Shown here in pieces: positions 44,129-53,547 of a stretch of DNA of 64,000 bases. This DNA comes from Candidatus Protochlamydia phocaeensis. GTDB lineage: Bacteria > Chlamydiota > Chlamydiia > Chlamydiales > Parachlamydiaceae. A program made the translations under genes and the position numbers. Numbering within the stretch: the stretch's first letter is position 1; every line of letters starts with the position of its first letter. The DNA is taken from positions 248,001 to 312,000 of the forward strand of contig NZ_FCNU01000011.1 in assembly GCF_001545115.1 (NCBI RefSeq). The letters run 5' to 3'. The notes under the pieces are model-generated. The model was not told where the DNA came from, searched no databases, and saw only the letters and a list, made by a program, of their open reading frames with translations.

Positions 44129-44959
44129 TTAATACCATCTGTCTGAAGCACGGTTGATGAATTGAGCAGAAAATAGACGATAAGAAGGATCGGATGGAAG
44201 CTGTCCATCCCCTAAACAAAAAAAAGAGGAGCCGGAGCCAGACATGAGAACCGTATTAAAGCCGTTCTTTAAAAGAGACTGCTTTAACTCATTCAGTTCG
44301 GGCCTCATTTCAAAAGCCGCCTTTTCCAAATCATTAAAAGACGGAGTCGCGCCGGATAAATACTTTTCCAAATCTTGCTTGGCCAGCCCGGGCATCTCTT
44401 CTTGGACTGAAAGATTCAAGCGGCGGTAAACTTCAGGGGTCGATAGGCCGCCTTGAGGTTTTATCACCCACAACTGGCGCGGCGGCAAGGCAGGCAATGC
44501 ATATACATTCTCTCCACGCCCCGTACAATAAGCGGTCCCTTGAGAAAAGAAAAAGGGAATGTCCGAGCCGATTTCAGCACTCCAGTCACGTAACTTTTCA
44601 GTCGGAATATCTGTTTTGGCAAGCAGATTGCAAGCCCACAGCGTTGTCGCGGCATTGCTGCTGCCCCCGCCTAGCCCAGCTTCATAGGGAATATGCTTGT
44701 CTAAGTGAATTTTAAAAAATACTTTCAGCCCTGTTTTACGGCGAAATAATTCGACCGCTTTTAGAACTAAATTAGAGGAATTGGTAGGCAGGCTAGGATC
44801 GCTGCAAGTTAGACTATCTCGCTCGCAAGGCTCATAAGTAAGGTGATCGCCCAAATCGATGGTTTGAAAAAGAGAAGAAAGTTCGTGATAGCCATCAGGA
44901 CGCTTGCCTACGATGCGTAGGAAAAGATTGATCTTAGCCGGAGAAAATAATTGGAGCAT
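44129..44959 (-). CDS. ispE: 4-diphosphocytidyl-2-C-methyl-D-erythritol kinase
   Basis: MEP-pathway isoprenoid enzyme that phosphorylates the 2-hydroxyl of CDP-methylerythritol. 276 aa GHMP kinase: FSPAKINLFLRIVGKRPDGY (substrate Lys), PYEAGLGGGSSNAATTL (ATP loop), IGSDIPFFFSQGTAYCTGRG (catalytic Asp) and VLMSGSGSSFFCLG. It ends the block rplY-pth-rpsF-rpsR-rplI-ispE, the same order I recall from Chlamydia. A 139-base gap separates it from rplI. Confidence 0.96.
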   Translation of the reverse strand: MLQLFSPAKINLFLRIVGKRPDGYHELSSLFQTIDLGDHLTYEPCERDSLTCSDPSLPTNSSNLVLKAVELFRRKTGLKVFFKIHLDKHIPYEAGLGGGSSNAATTLWACNLLAKTDIPTEKLRDWSAEIGSDIPFFFSQGTAYCTGRGENVYALPALPPRQLWVIKPQGGLSTPEVYRRLNLSVQEEMPGLAKQDLEKYLSGATPSFNDLEKAAFEMRPELNELKQSLLKNGFNTVLMSGSGSSFFCLGDGQLPSDPSYRLFSAQFINRASDRWY

Positions 44960-45098
44960 AGCGGGTCTATTACAAATAATTAAATCTAAAAAGGGATTTA
45001 ATAGCCTCTTCGAAACGATTAAATCCCTCTAGAATATTGATAAGACATCCTAAAGGGATATATTCATTCCCTTCAGGCAGGCTTTATAGCGCATCCAA

Positions 45099-45590
45099 TT
45101 AAGAGGCTTGTTGCTCTTCCATTGCTGCGCGATGTCCTTCTTCTGACATCACTTTCAAATTAAAGCTGGCTGTTACCCCTTCTTTCAATTTGATAGCGAT
45201 CTCATGAACGCCTGTCGTCTTGATCGGATGCTTAAGCTGCACGGCTCTTTTTTCTACTTCCACATGAGCCTGATCCAACAACAGTTGAACGATCTCTGTA
45301 GATGTGACTGAACCATACATATGTCCTTCCTGATCAACTTTGACAACTTTTGTCAAAGAAATATCCTGAATCTTTGCTGCAATAGCTTCTGATTCTTCTT
45401 TGTCGATTGCAGCTTTTTTACTGCGCTCTTCTTGCAAACGCTCTTGCATGCGCAAAGCTTGCTTGCTGGCCAATACTGCCAATCCTTGCGGGATCAAAAA
45501 GTTGCGTGCATAGCCAGGTTTTACATTGACAATTTCGCCACTTCGACCAAGGGCTTCTACATCTTCTAGTAACAACAATTGTGTTGCCAT
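45099..45590 (-). CDS. rplI: 50S ribosomal protein L9
   Basis: 163 aa. N-terminal rRNA-binding domain with MATQLLLLEDVEALGRSGEI and VNVKPGYARNFLIPQGLAV, the long central helix and a C-terminal domain. A Glu/Gln/Ala-rich tail (EEGHRAAMEEQQAS) is slightly longer than usual. It lies 24 bases after rpsR in the S6-S18-L9 ribosomal operon. Confidence 0.97.
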   Translation of the reverse strand: MATQLLLLEDVEALGRSGEIVNVKPGYARNFLIPQGLAVLASKQALRMQERLQEERSKKAAIDKEESEAIAAKIQDISLTKVVKVDQEGHMYGSVTSTEIVQLLLDQAHVEVEKRAVQLKHPIKTTGVHEIAIKLKEGVTASFNLKVMSEEGHRAAMEEQQAS

Positions 45591-45614
45591 AATGTTTTTC
45601 TCCTCGATTATTCC

Positions 45615-45872
45615 TTAAACTTCAGCTACAAATGGCAACAAGGCTACATGTCTGGCGCGCTTAATTGCTGCTGTTAATTTCTTTTGATGATAGGCAGAGA
45701 CACCTGTGATGCGTCTTGGTAAAATTTTGCCGCGCTCGGTAATAAATTTTGTCAGCGTATCGATATCTTTGTAATCAATTTCTTTGATGCCCGCTGCTGT
45801 AAAAGGGCAACGCTTACGCTTCTTAGAACGCGCATCAGAGTATTCAGGATTAGTTCTAGTTTTTTTCTGCAT
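45615..45872 (-). CDS. rpsR: 30S ribosomal protein S18
   Basis: 85 aa, standard size. Contains [39 protein letters not shown] and [18 protein letters not shown], the S18 pattern. A single cysteine remains, so it is the zinc-free form. Between rpsF (12 bases) and rplI (24 bases). Confidence 0.97.
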   Translation of the reverse strand: MQKKTRTNPEYSDARSKKRKRCPFTAAGIKEIDYKDIDTLTKFITERGKILPRRITGVSAYHQKKLTAAIKRARHVALLPFVAEV

Positions 45873-45884
45873 GTTTTCTACTCC

Positions 45885-46229
45885 TTACTGCTGTTCAACT
45901 AAGGGTTTGAATTCAATTTTATCCATTACTTTATCTGCACGCAAAGTAATAAAACGGATTAAGTCTTCATTTAAGTGGTACTCTTGCCACAATTCAGAAA
46001 TGGTTGAAGTGGGAGCGGTAAAGTAAACAATATAGTAATATCCTTCCCGGTGTCCCTCAATTTCATAAGCTAAGCGGCGTCTGCCTTGCTCGTGAACTTT
46101 TTTGATTTCTCCGCCGCGATTGGTAATTCCGGCCTGGATACGATCCAAAGCTTTATGGCGAGCATCATCGCTCAGCGTTGCGCTAATGACATACATTCCT
46201 TCGTAAAGGTTTTGTCTGTTTTGGCTCAT
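45885..46229 (-). CDS. rpsF: 30S ribosomal protein S6
   Basis: 114 aa ferredoxin-like fold: LYEGMYVISATLSDDARHK, GRRRLAYEIEGHREGYYYIV and EDLIRFITLRAD. It heads the S6-S18-L9 subset and is 10 bases after pth. The S6-S18 mRNA leader autoregulation known in many bacteria was not examined here because pth lies directly upstream. Confidence 0.97.
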   Translation of the reverse strand: MSQNRQNLYEGMYVISATLSDDARHKALDRIQAGITNRGGEIKKVHEQGRRRLAYEIEGHREGYYYIVYFTAPTSTISELWQEYHLNEDLIRFITLRADKVMDKIEFKPLVEQQ

Positions 46230-46239
46230 GCGTATTCTC

Positions 46240-46896
46240 CTAACCCTGCAAAGGGGGTTTTGTTAAATCTATTGGCTCCTGCTTCGGCAAGCTTACAGGA
46301 CTGGCCTTGCGAGGAGCTGTGTTGACCGCGTTCATGACCTGAGAGACGTTTTCTTTCAGCAAGCGCAATAAAACGTCTACCCCGCGATCAACAAACGTCG
46401 TTAAATGGTTTAATTCATCTGGGCTGAAACGATCTAATACATAGCCGGCAAGCTGTTTCTCACCCGGATGGCCAATCCCCATCCGCAAGCGGATGTAATG
46501 AGAGGTCCCTAAATGAGTTTCAACGCTTTTTAGACCATTATGGCCGCCAGCACTCCCCATTGTCTTTAATCGAAGTCTTCCAAAAGAGAGGGCAATGTCG
46601 TCAGTCACAATAACCAAATGGCTAAGCGGCAATTTAAAAAAATTTAAATAACGCTTAATCGCCGTTCCGCTCAGATTCATATACGTCAAGGGCAGAAATA
46701 AGTGAACAGAGGCATCTCCGATCACTCCTTTTGCAATTAACGCGTTAAAATACTTATCTTCTTTAAAGTGCCATCCCATCCGGTTAGCCAAAGCCTGAAC
46801 AACGAGATATCCCATATTATGGCGCGTCATCTCATATTCAGAGCCTGGATTTCCCAATCCAACAAAAACAAATGAAAGCGGCTTAGACTGAGTCAC
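46240..46896 (-). CDS. pth: Peptidyl-tRNA hydrolase
   Basis: 218 aa. Hydrolyses peptidyl-tRNA released from stalled ribosomes. FVGLGNPGSEYEMTRHNMGY contains the conserved Asn and the catalytic His; PLTYMNLSGTAI, VTDDIALSFGRLRLKTMGSA and GGHNGLKSVETHLG follow, with RLRMGIGHPG. The C-terminal ~30 residues (PRKASPVSLPKQEPIDL and onward) are a Pro-rich tail beyond the normal domain. Between rplY and rpsF, 15 and 10 bases away. Confidence 0.97.
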   Translation of the reverse strand: MTQSKPLSFVFVGLGNPGSEYEMTRHNMGYLVVQALANRMGWHFKEDKYFNALIAKGVIGDASVHLFLPLTYMNLSGTAIKRYLNFFKLPLSHLVIVTDDIALSFGRLRLKTMGSAGGHNGLKSVETHLGTSHYIRLRMGIGHPGEKQLAGYVLDRFSPDELNHLTTFVDRGVDVLLRLLKENVSQVMNAVNTAPRKASPVSLPKQEPIDLTKPPLQG

Positions 46897-46911
46897 ACTT
46901 TAAACAGGGTT

Positions 46912-47472
46912 TTAGCGTTTTACAATAACGGCAACCACTTCATGCAAATCGACTAAAGGGCGCACCGTTTCTGGGATTTGAATATCAGACAATCTCTTAG
47001 ATTGCTTCAATCCCAATTCTTTAATGTCTAATTCAAAAAAAGAAGGCATATCCTTTGGCAAGCAGCGCACGCGCACATGGCGAATGACTTGACGGAGCAC
47101 ACCGCCCAGCTTAATCCCTACGCAGTCTACAGCGCCTATGCATTCGATAGGAACTTTTACATTGATCTTGTGATCTTCTACTAATTCTTCAAAGTCCAAG
47201 TGAGTAACAGCATAAGAAGTCACGTTATACTGAATATCTTTAATGATAACTTGGCGCTCATGGCCTTTATCATCGACTAAAGTGAATTTAGTTGTTGGCA
47301 AATGGCCTGACTTCACTTGACGTAAATAAGCCCCAAATTCCGCACTCTTAACAGCTAAGGTCTCTCCCTCTTTTCCCTTTGTATAAAGGACAGCTGGAAT
47401 ATACCCTTCACGGCGAAGCTTATTCACTTCACTCTTGCTGTTTGCTTTTCTCGCTACTGTTTGCAGTTTCAT
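46912..47472 (-). CDS. rplY: 50S ribosomal protein L25/general stress protein Ctc
   Basis: 186 aa from ATG 47472, with GGGGGAT just upstream; a longer frame from 47502 would read through that ribosome-binding site. The L25 5S-binding domain (about 1-95) is followed by the TL5-type C-terminal beta domain of the long Ctc form. Stretches include [36 protein letters not shown] and [20 protein letters not shown]. It is the first gene of the operon. Confidence 0.95.
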   Translation of the reverse strand: MKLQTVARKANSKSEVNKLRREGYIPAVLYTKGKEGETLAVKSAEFGAYLRQVKSGHLPTTKFTLVDDKGHERQVIIKDIQYNVTSYAVTHLDFEELVEDHKINVKVPIECIGAVDCVGIKLGGVLRQVIRHVRVRCLPKDMPSFFELDIKELGLKQSKRLSDIQIPETVRPLVDLHEVVAVIVKR

Positions 47473-48049
47473 GAATCCCCCAAAAAGGATAAAGTTAAAC
47501 AAATTTTTTATCTAATGGTCTGCTTTACGGCCTGATGGTTTACTCGTTCAAGTCCATCGCAAAGCGCTGCCCTTAACCTCTACAGCCTCCCCGTTCAATT
47601 CTGACGGCCGCAAAGGGAATGATTGACACTTTATTCTATAAGATAGATGGACAGCCTCTAAGGCATGATGAAAAGAGGGAAAAAAATGGCTAAAACTTAA
47701 TTAATGTCTGGCCATTTATGAGAATGAATGTCATTCCTATCATTTTAAGCGGGTTTTATGAACCACGCTCCCTTCTCTCGGCATGCTGCTGGCAATTAAG
47801 CTCTCCATGAGAGAACCATCGCCAGCGAGAAGTACATCTTTCTAACTTCTGAAAAGCCGCTTTATTCCGCCTGCAGAAGTTTTTATAATACCTCGCTCAC
47901 ACTCTCCGCTATGCAACCTTTTCTTTAAAAAGAAAAAACCGCTTATCCTTACTCTCAGTAAAAAAAAGCAATTTAATTGCTAATAGATAATGATAAGGAA
48001 AGACAATGTTTGAGGCTAGCAAAAGAGAGTTGTCGATCAAGGTGACAAA
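47473..48049. other. Long intergenic region upstream of rplY
   Basis: 577 bases with no gene recognised. The rplY operon promoter lies at the left end. About 47640-47670 (GATGGACAGCCTCTAAGG) is a fragment of the dispersed repeat. The rest shows no clear hairpin, RNA gene or ORF with normal codon use. Confidence 0.4.
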
Positions 48050-48121
48050 TTGGGGTGGAAGGATTCGAACCTCCGCATGGCGGTACCAAAAACCGCTGCC
48101 TTACCGCTTGGCTACACCCCA
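48050..48121 (-). tRNA. tRNA-Gln (anticodon TTG)
   Basis: 72-base cloverleaf on the minus strand. Acceptor arm TGGGGTG pairs with CACCCCA, with discriminator A. The D-arm is GCCAAGCGGTAAGGC. The anticodon arm is GCGGT-TTTTGGT-ACCGC with anticodon TTG. The T-arm has GGAGG-TTCGAAT-CCTTC with one weak pair. It resembles E. coli tRNA-Gln closely. CCA is not encoded. Confidence 0.97.
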
Positions 48122-48585
48122 TTATTTTATGGACCGTTCGCGTTAGCAAAGTCAAAATCTTAACGCGACGCTGATTTTTTTGCAACAAGAAAGAGATAAT
48201 AGCGAACACTTCACTCGTAACTGCTTATGTATAAGTCTCTACGCGCTCTCTTCAGATTGTGCTGATCATCTGCAATGATCTCATCACACCCTCTTAAGAG
48301 GCTTTCTTAAAGCGGTTATTTTCTCTATAAGAAAACCTGAAATATTAAAATCGCTAATGACCCAGATTCGCGTTCTTTTTCCCGGAGCAAGAGCACTAGA
48401 GAAAAACGCTCTCGAAAGCGAGCGATTATAAGCGGTATAACAGGCGCTGAGATAGCGGAAAAAAATTGAATTTAGGTCATTAGCAGTTTTAATGCCTCTC
48501 TACGACTTCTGTAATTTTTTTCTTTTCCTCTGAATCCAATATTTTGTATGGTAGCTTTTCGAGAAACGAGTAGCGGAGCCACACT
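48122..48585. other. Intergenic region between tRNA-Gln and glgA
   Basis: Non-coding. A large palindromic repeat fills 48344-48493. The remainder at 48494-48585 should contain the glgA promoter; a CGGAG site precedes the glgA ATG. Confidence 0.45.
48344..48493. repeat. Dispersed palindromic repeat (family A), 150 bp
   Basis: Left arm ATTAAAATCGCTAATGACCC then AGATTC; right arm GAATTTAGGTCATTAGCAGT then TTTAAT. The arms are inverted repeats with about 22 of 26 matching positions. The middle has a second palindrome, AACGCTCTCGAAAGCGAGCG, and ATTATAAGCGGTATAACAGG similar to 52.08-52.10 kb. Confidence 0.75.
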
Positions 48586-50091
48586 ATGCATATTGTTCAT
48601 ATAGCGTCAGAATTAGCCCCTTTAGCCAAAGTAGGCGGCCTTGCCGACGTGGTTTTAGGCCTTTGTCGGGAATTATCCTGGAAAACCCATGATGTTGATA
48701 TTATCATTCCAAAATATGATTGCATGGATAGCGAACTGATCCGCGATCTAACGGTTGATTACAAGGACCTCATGTCGTTTTATCAAGGGGAATGGTATTC
48801 TAATACTGTTTGGATGGGTTGGGTTGAAAACTTAAAGGTTTACTTTATCGAGCCCCATCATCCCCGCTTTTTTTTCAATCGCGGCTGCTTTTATGGCTGT
48901 GATGATGATATTGAGCGTTTTCTTTATTTCTCTCGCGCCGCCATTGAATTTATGTACAAAAAGCCCGTCAATCCCGATATTATTCATATACATGACTGGC
49001 AGACGGCCGTGATCGCTCCCCTTTACGCTAATATGTACAATGCGTTAGGCTTCACTAAGCCCAAGACGATCCTAACAATCCACAATATGGAATACCAAGG
49101 CAAATGTGCGGCAAAAGATCTCGATCTGATCGGCTTAGATGGCACCTTTTATCAGCAACCGACCCGCATGCAGGACAATCTTTATCCCAATCTCATCAAT
49201 CTTCTCAAAGGCGGCATTGTTTATTCCGATTACATTACAACAGTATCTCCCAATTATGCTAAAGAAGTTCTTAGCCCTGAAGGGGGAAGAGGTTTAGAAT
49301 CCACGCTCTTGCATTATCAGAATAAATTCTCCGGCATTTTAAACGGAATTGACTATTCTTATTGGAATCCCGAAATTGATCGTTTTCTTCCGGCCCATTA
49401 CTCACCACGCGAACTGCCGGCTAACAAAAAAGATCGCAACACGCTTGATAAAAAAGGATTTATCAAAAAGTTATTGAGAGAGAAACTCTTATTAGCTGAG
49501 GAACACCGTCCTATTGTCGGTTGCATCACGCGTTTGGTTCCCCAAAAAGGCATTGATTTAATTAAACATACCATGCGGCATATTGTGGACAAGAAAGGAC
49601 AATTTGTCCTTTTAGGAAGCAGCCCCATTCCAAGCATTAGCGCCGAATTTCATCGCCTTAAGCATCAATATACAGATCATCCTCACATTCATTTAACTTT
49701 GCATCATCAAGAAGAGCTTGCCCACATGATTTATGCAGGCTGCGACATGTTTATTGTTCCCTCCATTTTCGAGCCATGCGGGCTAACGCAAATGATCGCT
49801 TTAAAATACGGTACGGTCCCCATTGTCAGGAAAACAGGCGGATTAGCCGATACCATTGTTGACGTTGATTACTCGGGCAAGCCTTTTGAAGAAACAAATG
49901 GCTATGTTTTTGATTATCCCGATGCAACCGGAATAGATTCCGCTCTAGATCGCGCTATTCAATGTTGGTTCGACGATCCGGAAAAATGGCGGAACATCAT
50001 GCTTAATGGCATGAAAATAGACTATAGCTGGAATCATTCAGCAGATCTTTACTTGAATATTTATAGAAAACTTAAATCCGGAACGATTTAA
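48586..50091 (+). CDS. glgA: Glycogen synthase (ADP-glucose)
   Basis: 501 aa GT5 enzyme that elongates alpha-1,4-glucan from ADP-glucose. N-terminal domain with IASELAPLAKVGGLADVVLG (nucleotide-sugar KxGGL motif) and NPDIIHIHDWQTAVIAPLYA. C-terminal domain with GCITRLVPQKGIDLI, FIVPSIFEPCGLTQMIALKY (the conserved E-x7-E region) and KTGGLADTIVD. Glycogen metabolism is typical of chlamydiae. Between tRNA-Gln and a terminator, next to the rplY block as in Chlamydia. Confidence 0.96.
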   Translation: MHIVHIASELAPLAKVGGLADVVLGLCRELSWKTHDVDIIIPKYDCMDSELIRDLTVDYKDLMSFYQGEWYSNTVWMGWVENLKVYFIEPHHPRFFFNRGCFYGCDDDIERFLYFSRAAIEFMYKKPVNPDIIHIHDWQTAVIAPLYANMYNALGFTKPKTILTIHNMEYQGKCAAKDLDLIGLDGTFYQQPTRMQDNLYPNLINLLKGGIVYSDYITTVSPNYAKEVLSPEGGRGLESTLLHYQNKFSGILNGIDYSYWNPEIDRFLPAHYSPRELPANKKDRNTLDKKGFIKKLLREKLLLAEEHRPIVGCITRLVPQKGIDLIKHTMRHIVDKKGQFVLLGSSPIPSISAEFHRLKHQYTDHPHIHLTLHHQEELAHMIYAGCDMFIVPSIFEPCGLTQMIALKYGTVPIVRKTGGLADTIVDVDYSGKPFEETNGYVFDYPDATGIDSALDRAIQCWFDDPEKWRNIMLNGMKIDYSWNHSADLYLNIYRKLKSGTI

Positions 50092-50112
50092 ACACTGTTA
50101 TTCATTCAAGCA

Positions 50113-50148
50113 ATGCCCGGAAGATAATCTAATCATCCTTCCGGGCAT
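50113..50148 (+). terminator. Intrinsic terminator after glgA
   Basis: Perfect 11-bp stem ATGCCCGGAAG / CTTCCGGGCAT, 14-base loop, and a T-rich stretch after a few bases. It begins 21 bases after the glgA stop. Confidence 0.75.
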
Positions 50149-50300
50149 AGGCCCTCTTTTCTGTCCCTATTCTTTTACCCTGTGTTTGGAGTAACAAACA
50201 AAGGCTGCTCATAACAGCCAAATTAAGACGACAAAGAGTGCAAAGAGCTTGAAAAATCGCCTCTTCTTCGCATAACTTTTATTTTTATAAAAAAGAGCAG

Positions 50301-50837
50301 CTAACTCGACATATCCACATAAATGGATTGAGCCTTTTTCAATTGAAATAACGTATCCTTTAAATCATAGAGGCCAAACTCATAAAGCACGCGAATCCGC
50401 TCTTTATAGGCTTTTGCGCATTCTTCTAAAATATCTTCCGTATCGATAGCGGAAATCGCTTTCTCGTTGCGCAATTTACGCTCTGGAAAAGCCACCTTTA
50501 CATTTTCGTAGAGAAGAATTAAAACGCGAGCGTGCTCCTTCAACTGATTTTCGCTTAGTAGGCGTTGAGCTTTTTTGACATAATCGCGAGCATGCGAGGG
50601 CTCTTCTGCCCGATACTCATGCACAAACATATAAATATCTAATTGGTTAAAGTCAGGAGAAGAATAGGAAATGGCTTGATGAGGAAATAAAGCTTTGAGA
50701 AGGTTTTGCATGGTCGGATTGTGGGCCTTCTCCCCTCCCACCCTTATTGATAAGGAAGATGCTTGTTCGGAAAAGGAGGGCATTCGATTGAGAGCCGTTT
50801 TTTGACCATTCTCTAAAGAGTCTTTGTATTTATCCAT
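50301..50837 (-). CDS. Soluble protein of unknown function (178 aa)
   Basis: Not recognised. Ser-rich N-terminus, then a largely helical domain from about residue 45 (MQNLLKALFPHQAISY, HARDYVKKAQRLLSENQLKE, ECAKAYKERIRVLYEFGLYD). No signal peptide or membrane segment. No motif identifies a function. It is convergent with glgA and divergent from pgsA. Confidence 0.75.
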   Translation of the reverse strand: MDKYKDSLENGQKTALNRMPSFSEQASSLSIRVGGEKAHNPTMQNLLKALFPHQAISYSSPDFNQLDIYMFVHEYRAEEPSHARDYVKKAQRLLSENQLKEHARVLILLYENVKVAFPERKLRNEKAISAIDTEDILEECAKAYKERIRVLYEFGLYDLKDTLFQLKKAQSIYVDMSS

Positions 50838-51096
50838 GCTTGCCTCTCATTTTTACAATTTTCTAATTTTTTATAATCTATTTTTTGTCAAAAATCAATG
50901 CGTGGAAAGCCTCTCTTTAATAAAATCTAGAATTTATCTTCTTTCTGTAAGTTAACGACTTGAATTAATAAACAAATTATTCTAAGCTCTTTGAGCATAT
51001 TGAAAAAACTATGGCAAATGAATTCGCTTGCCTATAACTTGATTTGGCAACCAAACGTGTTATTGTAGACTTGAATCTCACAAAGGAAGGTTTTGC

Positions 51097-51711
51097 TTGA
51101 GCATTCCTAACTATCTAACATTTTTTCGTATTTTCATCAGTCCTATTTTCCTATTAGTGTATTTAGAATACGAAACTTTTGATATTAGCTTAGTCACGCT
51201 TCCTTATGTTCTCCTTTTTCTACTCGGCGTATCAGAACTGTCCGATGCCTGCGATGGCTACTTGGCGCGAAAATATAATCAAGTCACCGATTTGGGCAAA
51301 ATCTTAGATCCCATGGCCGATAGCATTTATCGCATTTCCGTTTTCTTAACTTTTACGTTGCCGCCCATTAAATTACCCATGTTGTTGGTTTTTATCATTC
51401 TTTATCGCGACTCTGTTATTAGCACGCTAAGAACTATCTGTGCTTTAAAAGGTTTTGCTTTAGCGGCTCGTCCTAGCGGCAAGCTGAAAGCCGTCATTCA
51501 AGCCATCTCTGCCTTTTTTGTCATTTTGCTCCTGATTCCTTATTCTTTGGGCTACCTGTCTTTAGCGGCTCTTCATCAGATCAGTACGCTGATTGTCACT
51601 TTTACAGCTATTTATACCTTCTTTTCAGGCTGCGACTATATTTATGCCAATCGGCATTATATTGCCAGATTGCTCACGTCAAAAGTCAAACCGCAAGATC
51701 AGTTTGAATAA
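51097..51711 (+). CDS. pgsA: CDP-diacylglycerol--glycerol-3-phosphate 3-phosphatidyltransferase
   Basis: Makes phosphatidylglycerol phosphate from CDP-diacylglycerol in the inner membrane. 204 aa with several membrane segments. The CDP-alcohol phosphotransferase motif is complete: D-x2-DG-x2-AR, eight residues, G-x3-D-x3-D in DACDGYLARKYNQV and GKILDPMAD. It starts at TTG 51097 behind a strong AAGGAAGG site. The gene is near glgA as I recall in Chlamydia. Confidence 0.93.
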   Translation: MSIPNYLTFFRIFISPIFLLVYLEYETFDISLVTLPYVLLFLLGVSELSDACDGYLARKYNQVTDLGKILDPMADSIYRISVFLTFTLPPIKLPMLLVFIILYRDSVISTLRTICALKGFALAARPSGKLKAVIQAISAFFVILLLIPYSLGYLSLAALHQISTLIVTFTAIYTFFSGCDYIYANRHYIARLLTSKVKPQDQFE

Positions 51712-51954
51712 AAGACGGGCCGAATTCATAAGGACTGGATTCAACGTCTCTTCTACTAGAAGGAAATAATCCGGAATAAAGACAGCTAGAATGCGAGAAC
51801 TATTTCTAACTACATTTGAAATGATCTAAAGATAAAAGAGATTTCCTCTAACTTTCGGCTGCACGAAAATCTTGCCTGGAAAATTAAAAACGCTGAGTGA
51901 ACACCCTGAAAAAAAAATAGCCGCCATGCATGTGGGGGCTATCGTCTTAAGTCT
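51712..51954. other. 3' spacer after pgsA, no gene
   Basis: Non-coding AT-rich stretch before the repeat at 51955. No hairpin with T-run was found. A TCAAAT-type fragment of a dispersed repeat occurs near 51810. Confidence 0.35.
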
Positions 51955-52110
51955 ACTCTAATAATCCGCGTTTGGAGTTTTTTTCCCGGGAGCCGACAGA
52001 ATATAGCAGGCAATATTGCGTGAATATTGCCCGCTATCACGGCGTCGGCTCCCGGAGAGAAAATCATCTCAAAGGCAAGCGATTATAAGTTATTTAACAG
52101 GCTCTAAGGA
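51955..52110. repeat. Dispersed palindromic repeat with GC-rich core
   Basis: Starts AATAATCCGCGTTTGGAG and ends GCAAGCGATTATAAGTTATT then TAACAGGCTC. The core has a perfect 11-bp inverted repeat CGGGAGCCGAC (51987-51997) / GTCGGCTCCCG (52044-52054) plus an inner GCAATATT / AATATTGC pair. The right end is translated as the last residues (EPVK) of the AGCS symporter. Confidence 0.7.
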
Positions 52111-53466
52111 GACGTTAGATAGAAGAGGGTCTTGCTTGACTTGGCTTTCTTCAGAAGACAAATTAAACGAAATTTCATGTCTTAACATAAAAATTCCGCA
52201 TCCATTGATAATGAGAAGAGAAACCCCCGCAATGGCCATAACGGTTTGCGCTTGGCCTGTTCCCATAAAAGAGAAGATCAATAAGGCCAAAATGGCATAA
52301 ACATAATAAAGGGTCCGGCCAAAACGAGGAGAAAGATGCTCCGCACATTTTAAACCAACACAGAAATACGCATTAATTGTGTTGTATCCAAGCATAAACA
52401 AGAAAACAGGCATGAAGATATGCATATAAGGAAAATAATCGCCCAATGCTCCTTGCACTAATAAACCCGCTTCAATCGGCTCCTGCCAAATTCCTGTCGT
52501 CAAAATGAGGAATAAACTTGTTGTACAGACAATAAATGTATCTAGAAAAATATCAAAAATTGCCAAAGCAGCTTGTTTCTCCGGAACCTGTACGCTCGTT
52601 TCGCTATGAATAACCGATGCATATCCCACTCCCACATCGCCTGTATAGCATCCTCGGCGAATGCCATGAGAAATTGTACTCATTAAGCCTGCCCCGACAA
52701 AGCCCCCAACTGCGGCATGTCCCGTAAAGGCCGATGTAAAAATAAGGTGAACAACAGAGGGAAGAGCGGAAAGATTATTTAACAATACCCACATTCCCAT
52801 CCCAACATAAACGAAAACAAAAATAGGCAAGCTCGCACTTGAAATACTTCCGACACGACGAACACCGCCACTTCCGGCGAAAATAACCAAGACAAGCAAA
52901 CTTCCGATGACAAGATAAGAATTAATCCCCAAATTGCTAGTGATACTCGTTGAAATGACGCTAAATTGATAAACCTCTACTCCATAAATGCAAAGTAAAA
53001 GGCATACTAACTTGGGAACCCATCCCTGCTTAAAAACATGCTGCAAGAAATACATGGGACCGCCATTATACCCCCCGTTTCCATTTGCTACCCTATAGCG
53101 AAGCCCCAGATAAACCTCAGAATACTTTAAAATCATACCGGCTAAGGCGGTCATCCAAATCCAAAAAAGAGCGCCGGGCCCGCCTAATTGCACAGCTGTG
53201 CAAATACCGACAATGTTTCCGATTCCTACACATCCGCCCACAGCAGCAAAAAAAGCCTTCAAAGGATGAACGCCCTGTTCCCCGTCTGTATTGCGCACTC
53301 GTAGAAATCCAAAAAAAGTTTTAAAAACTGTCGGAAGGTGGCGGATTTGAAAAAAACCTGATTTGATAGACAAATAAAGCCCCAATAAAATCACAATTGG
53401 AACTCCCAAAAAGGTCCATAAAAAATTTTCAAGATACTCAAGCTGGGCACTTAAAGCGGTTAACAT
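52090..53466 (-). CDS. Sodium:alanine/glycine symporter, AGCS family
   Basis: 458 aa inner-membrane transporter for amino-acid import with sodium or protons. AGCS features: FFAAVGGCVGIGNIVGICTA, GGPGALFWIWMTALAGMILK (membrane segment with the family GGxGAxFW), SEVYLGLRYR, YNGGPMYFLQHVF and RRGCYTGDVGVGYASVIHSE. About 10 to 11 membrane segments. Standalone on the minus strand; its C-terminal residues and stop come from a repeat. It could import alanine, glycine or serine from the host. Confidence 0.94.
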   Translation of the reverse strand: MLTALSAQLEYLENFLWTFLGVPIVILLGLYLSIKSGFFQIRHLPTVFKTFFGFLRVRNTDGEQGVHPLKAFFAAVGGCVGIGNIVGICTAVQLGGPGALFWIWMTALAGMILKYSEVYLGLRYRVANGNGGYNGGPMYFLQHVFKQGWVPKLVCLLLCIYGVEVYQFSVISTSITSNLGINSYLVIGSLLVLVIFAGSGGVRRVGSISSASLPIFVFVYVGMGMWVLLNNLSALPSVVHLIFTSAFTGHAAVGGFVGAGLMSTISHGIRRGCYTGDVGVGYASVIHSETSVQVPEKQAALAIFDIFLDTFIVCTTSLFLILTTGIWQEPIEAGLLVQGALGDYFPYMHIFMPVFLFMLGYNTINAYFCVGLKCAEHLSPRFGRTLYYVYAILALLIFSFMGTGQAQTVMAIAGVSLLIINGCGIFMLRHEISFNLSSEESQVKQDPLLSNVSLEPVK

Positions 53467-53547
53467 TATAGGGTTTTTTCCAATGTTTGGTTTAATTGAT
53501 AAATTTTAAATATTTTTATACAATTTTAGAATCTTCTCTCTTAAAAG

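Noticed and set aside
43933-44208. 91-aa reading frame between the GrpE-like gene and ispE
   Set aside because: Overlaps the ispE end and is mostly made of a dispersed repeat; no ribosome-binding site and no family resemblance.
47973-48209. 78-aa reading frame covering the tRNA-Gln gene
   Set aside because: Formed by reading through a clear tRNA on the same strand.
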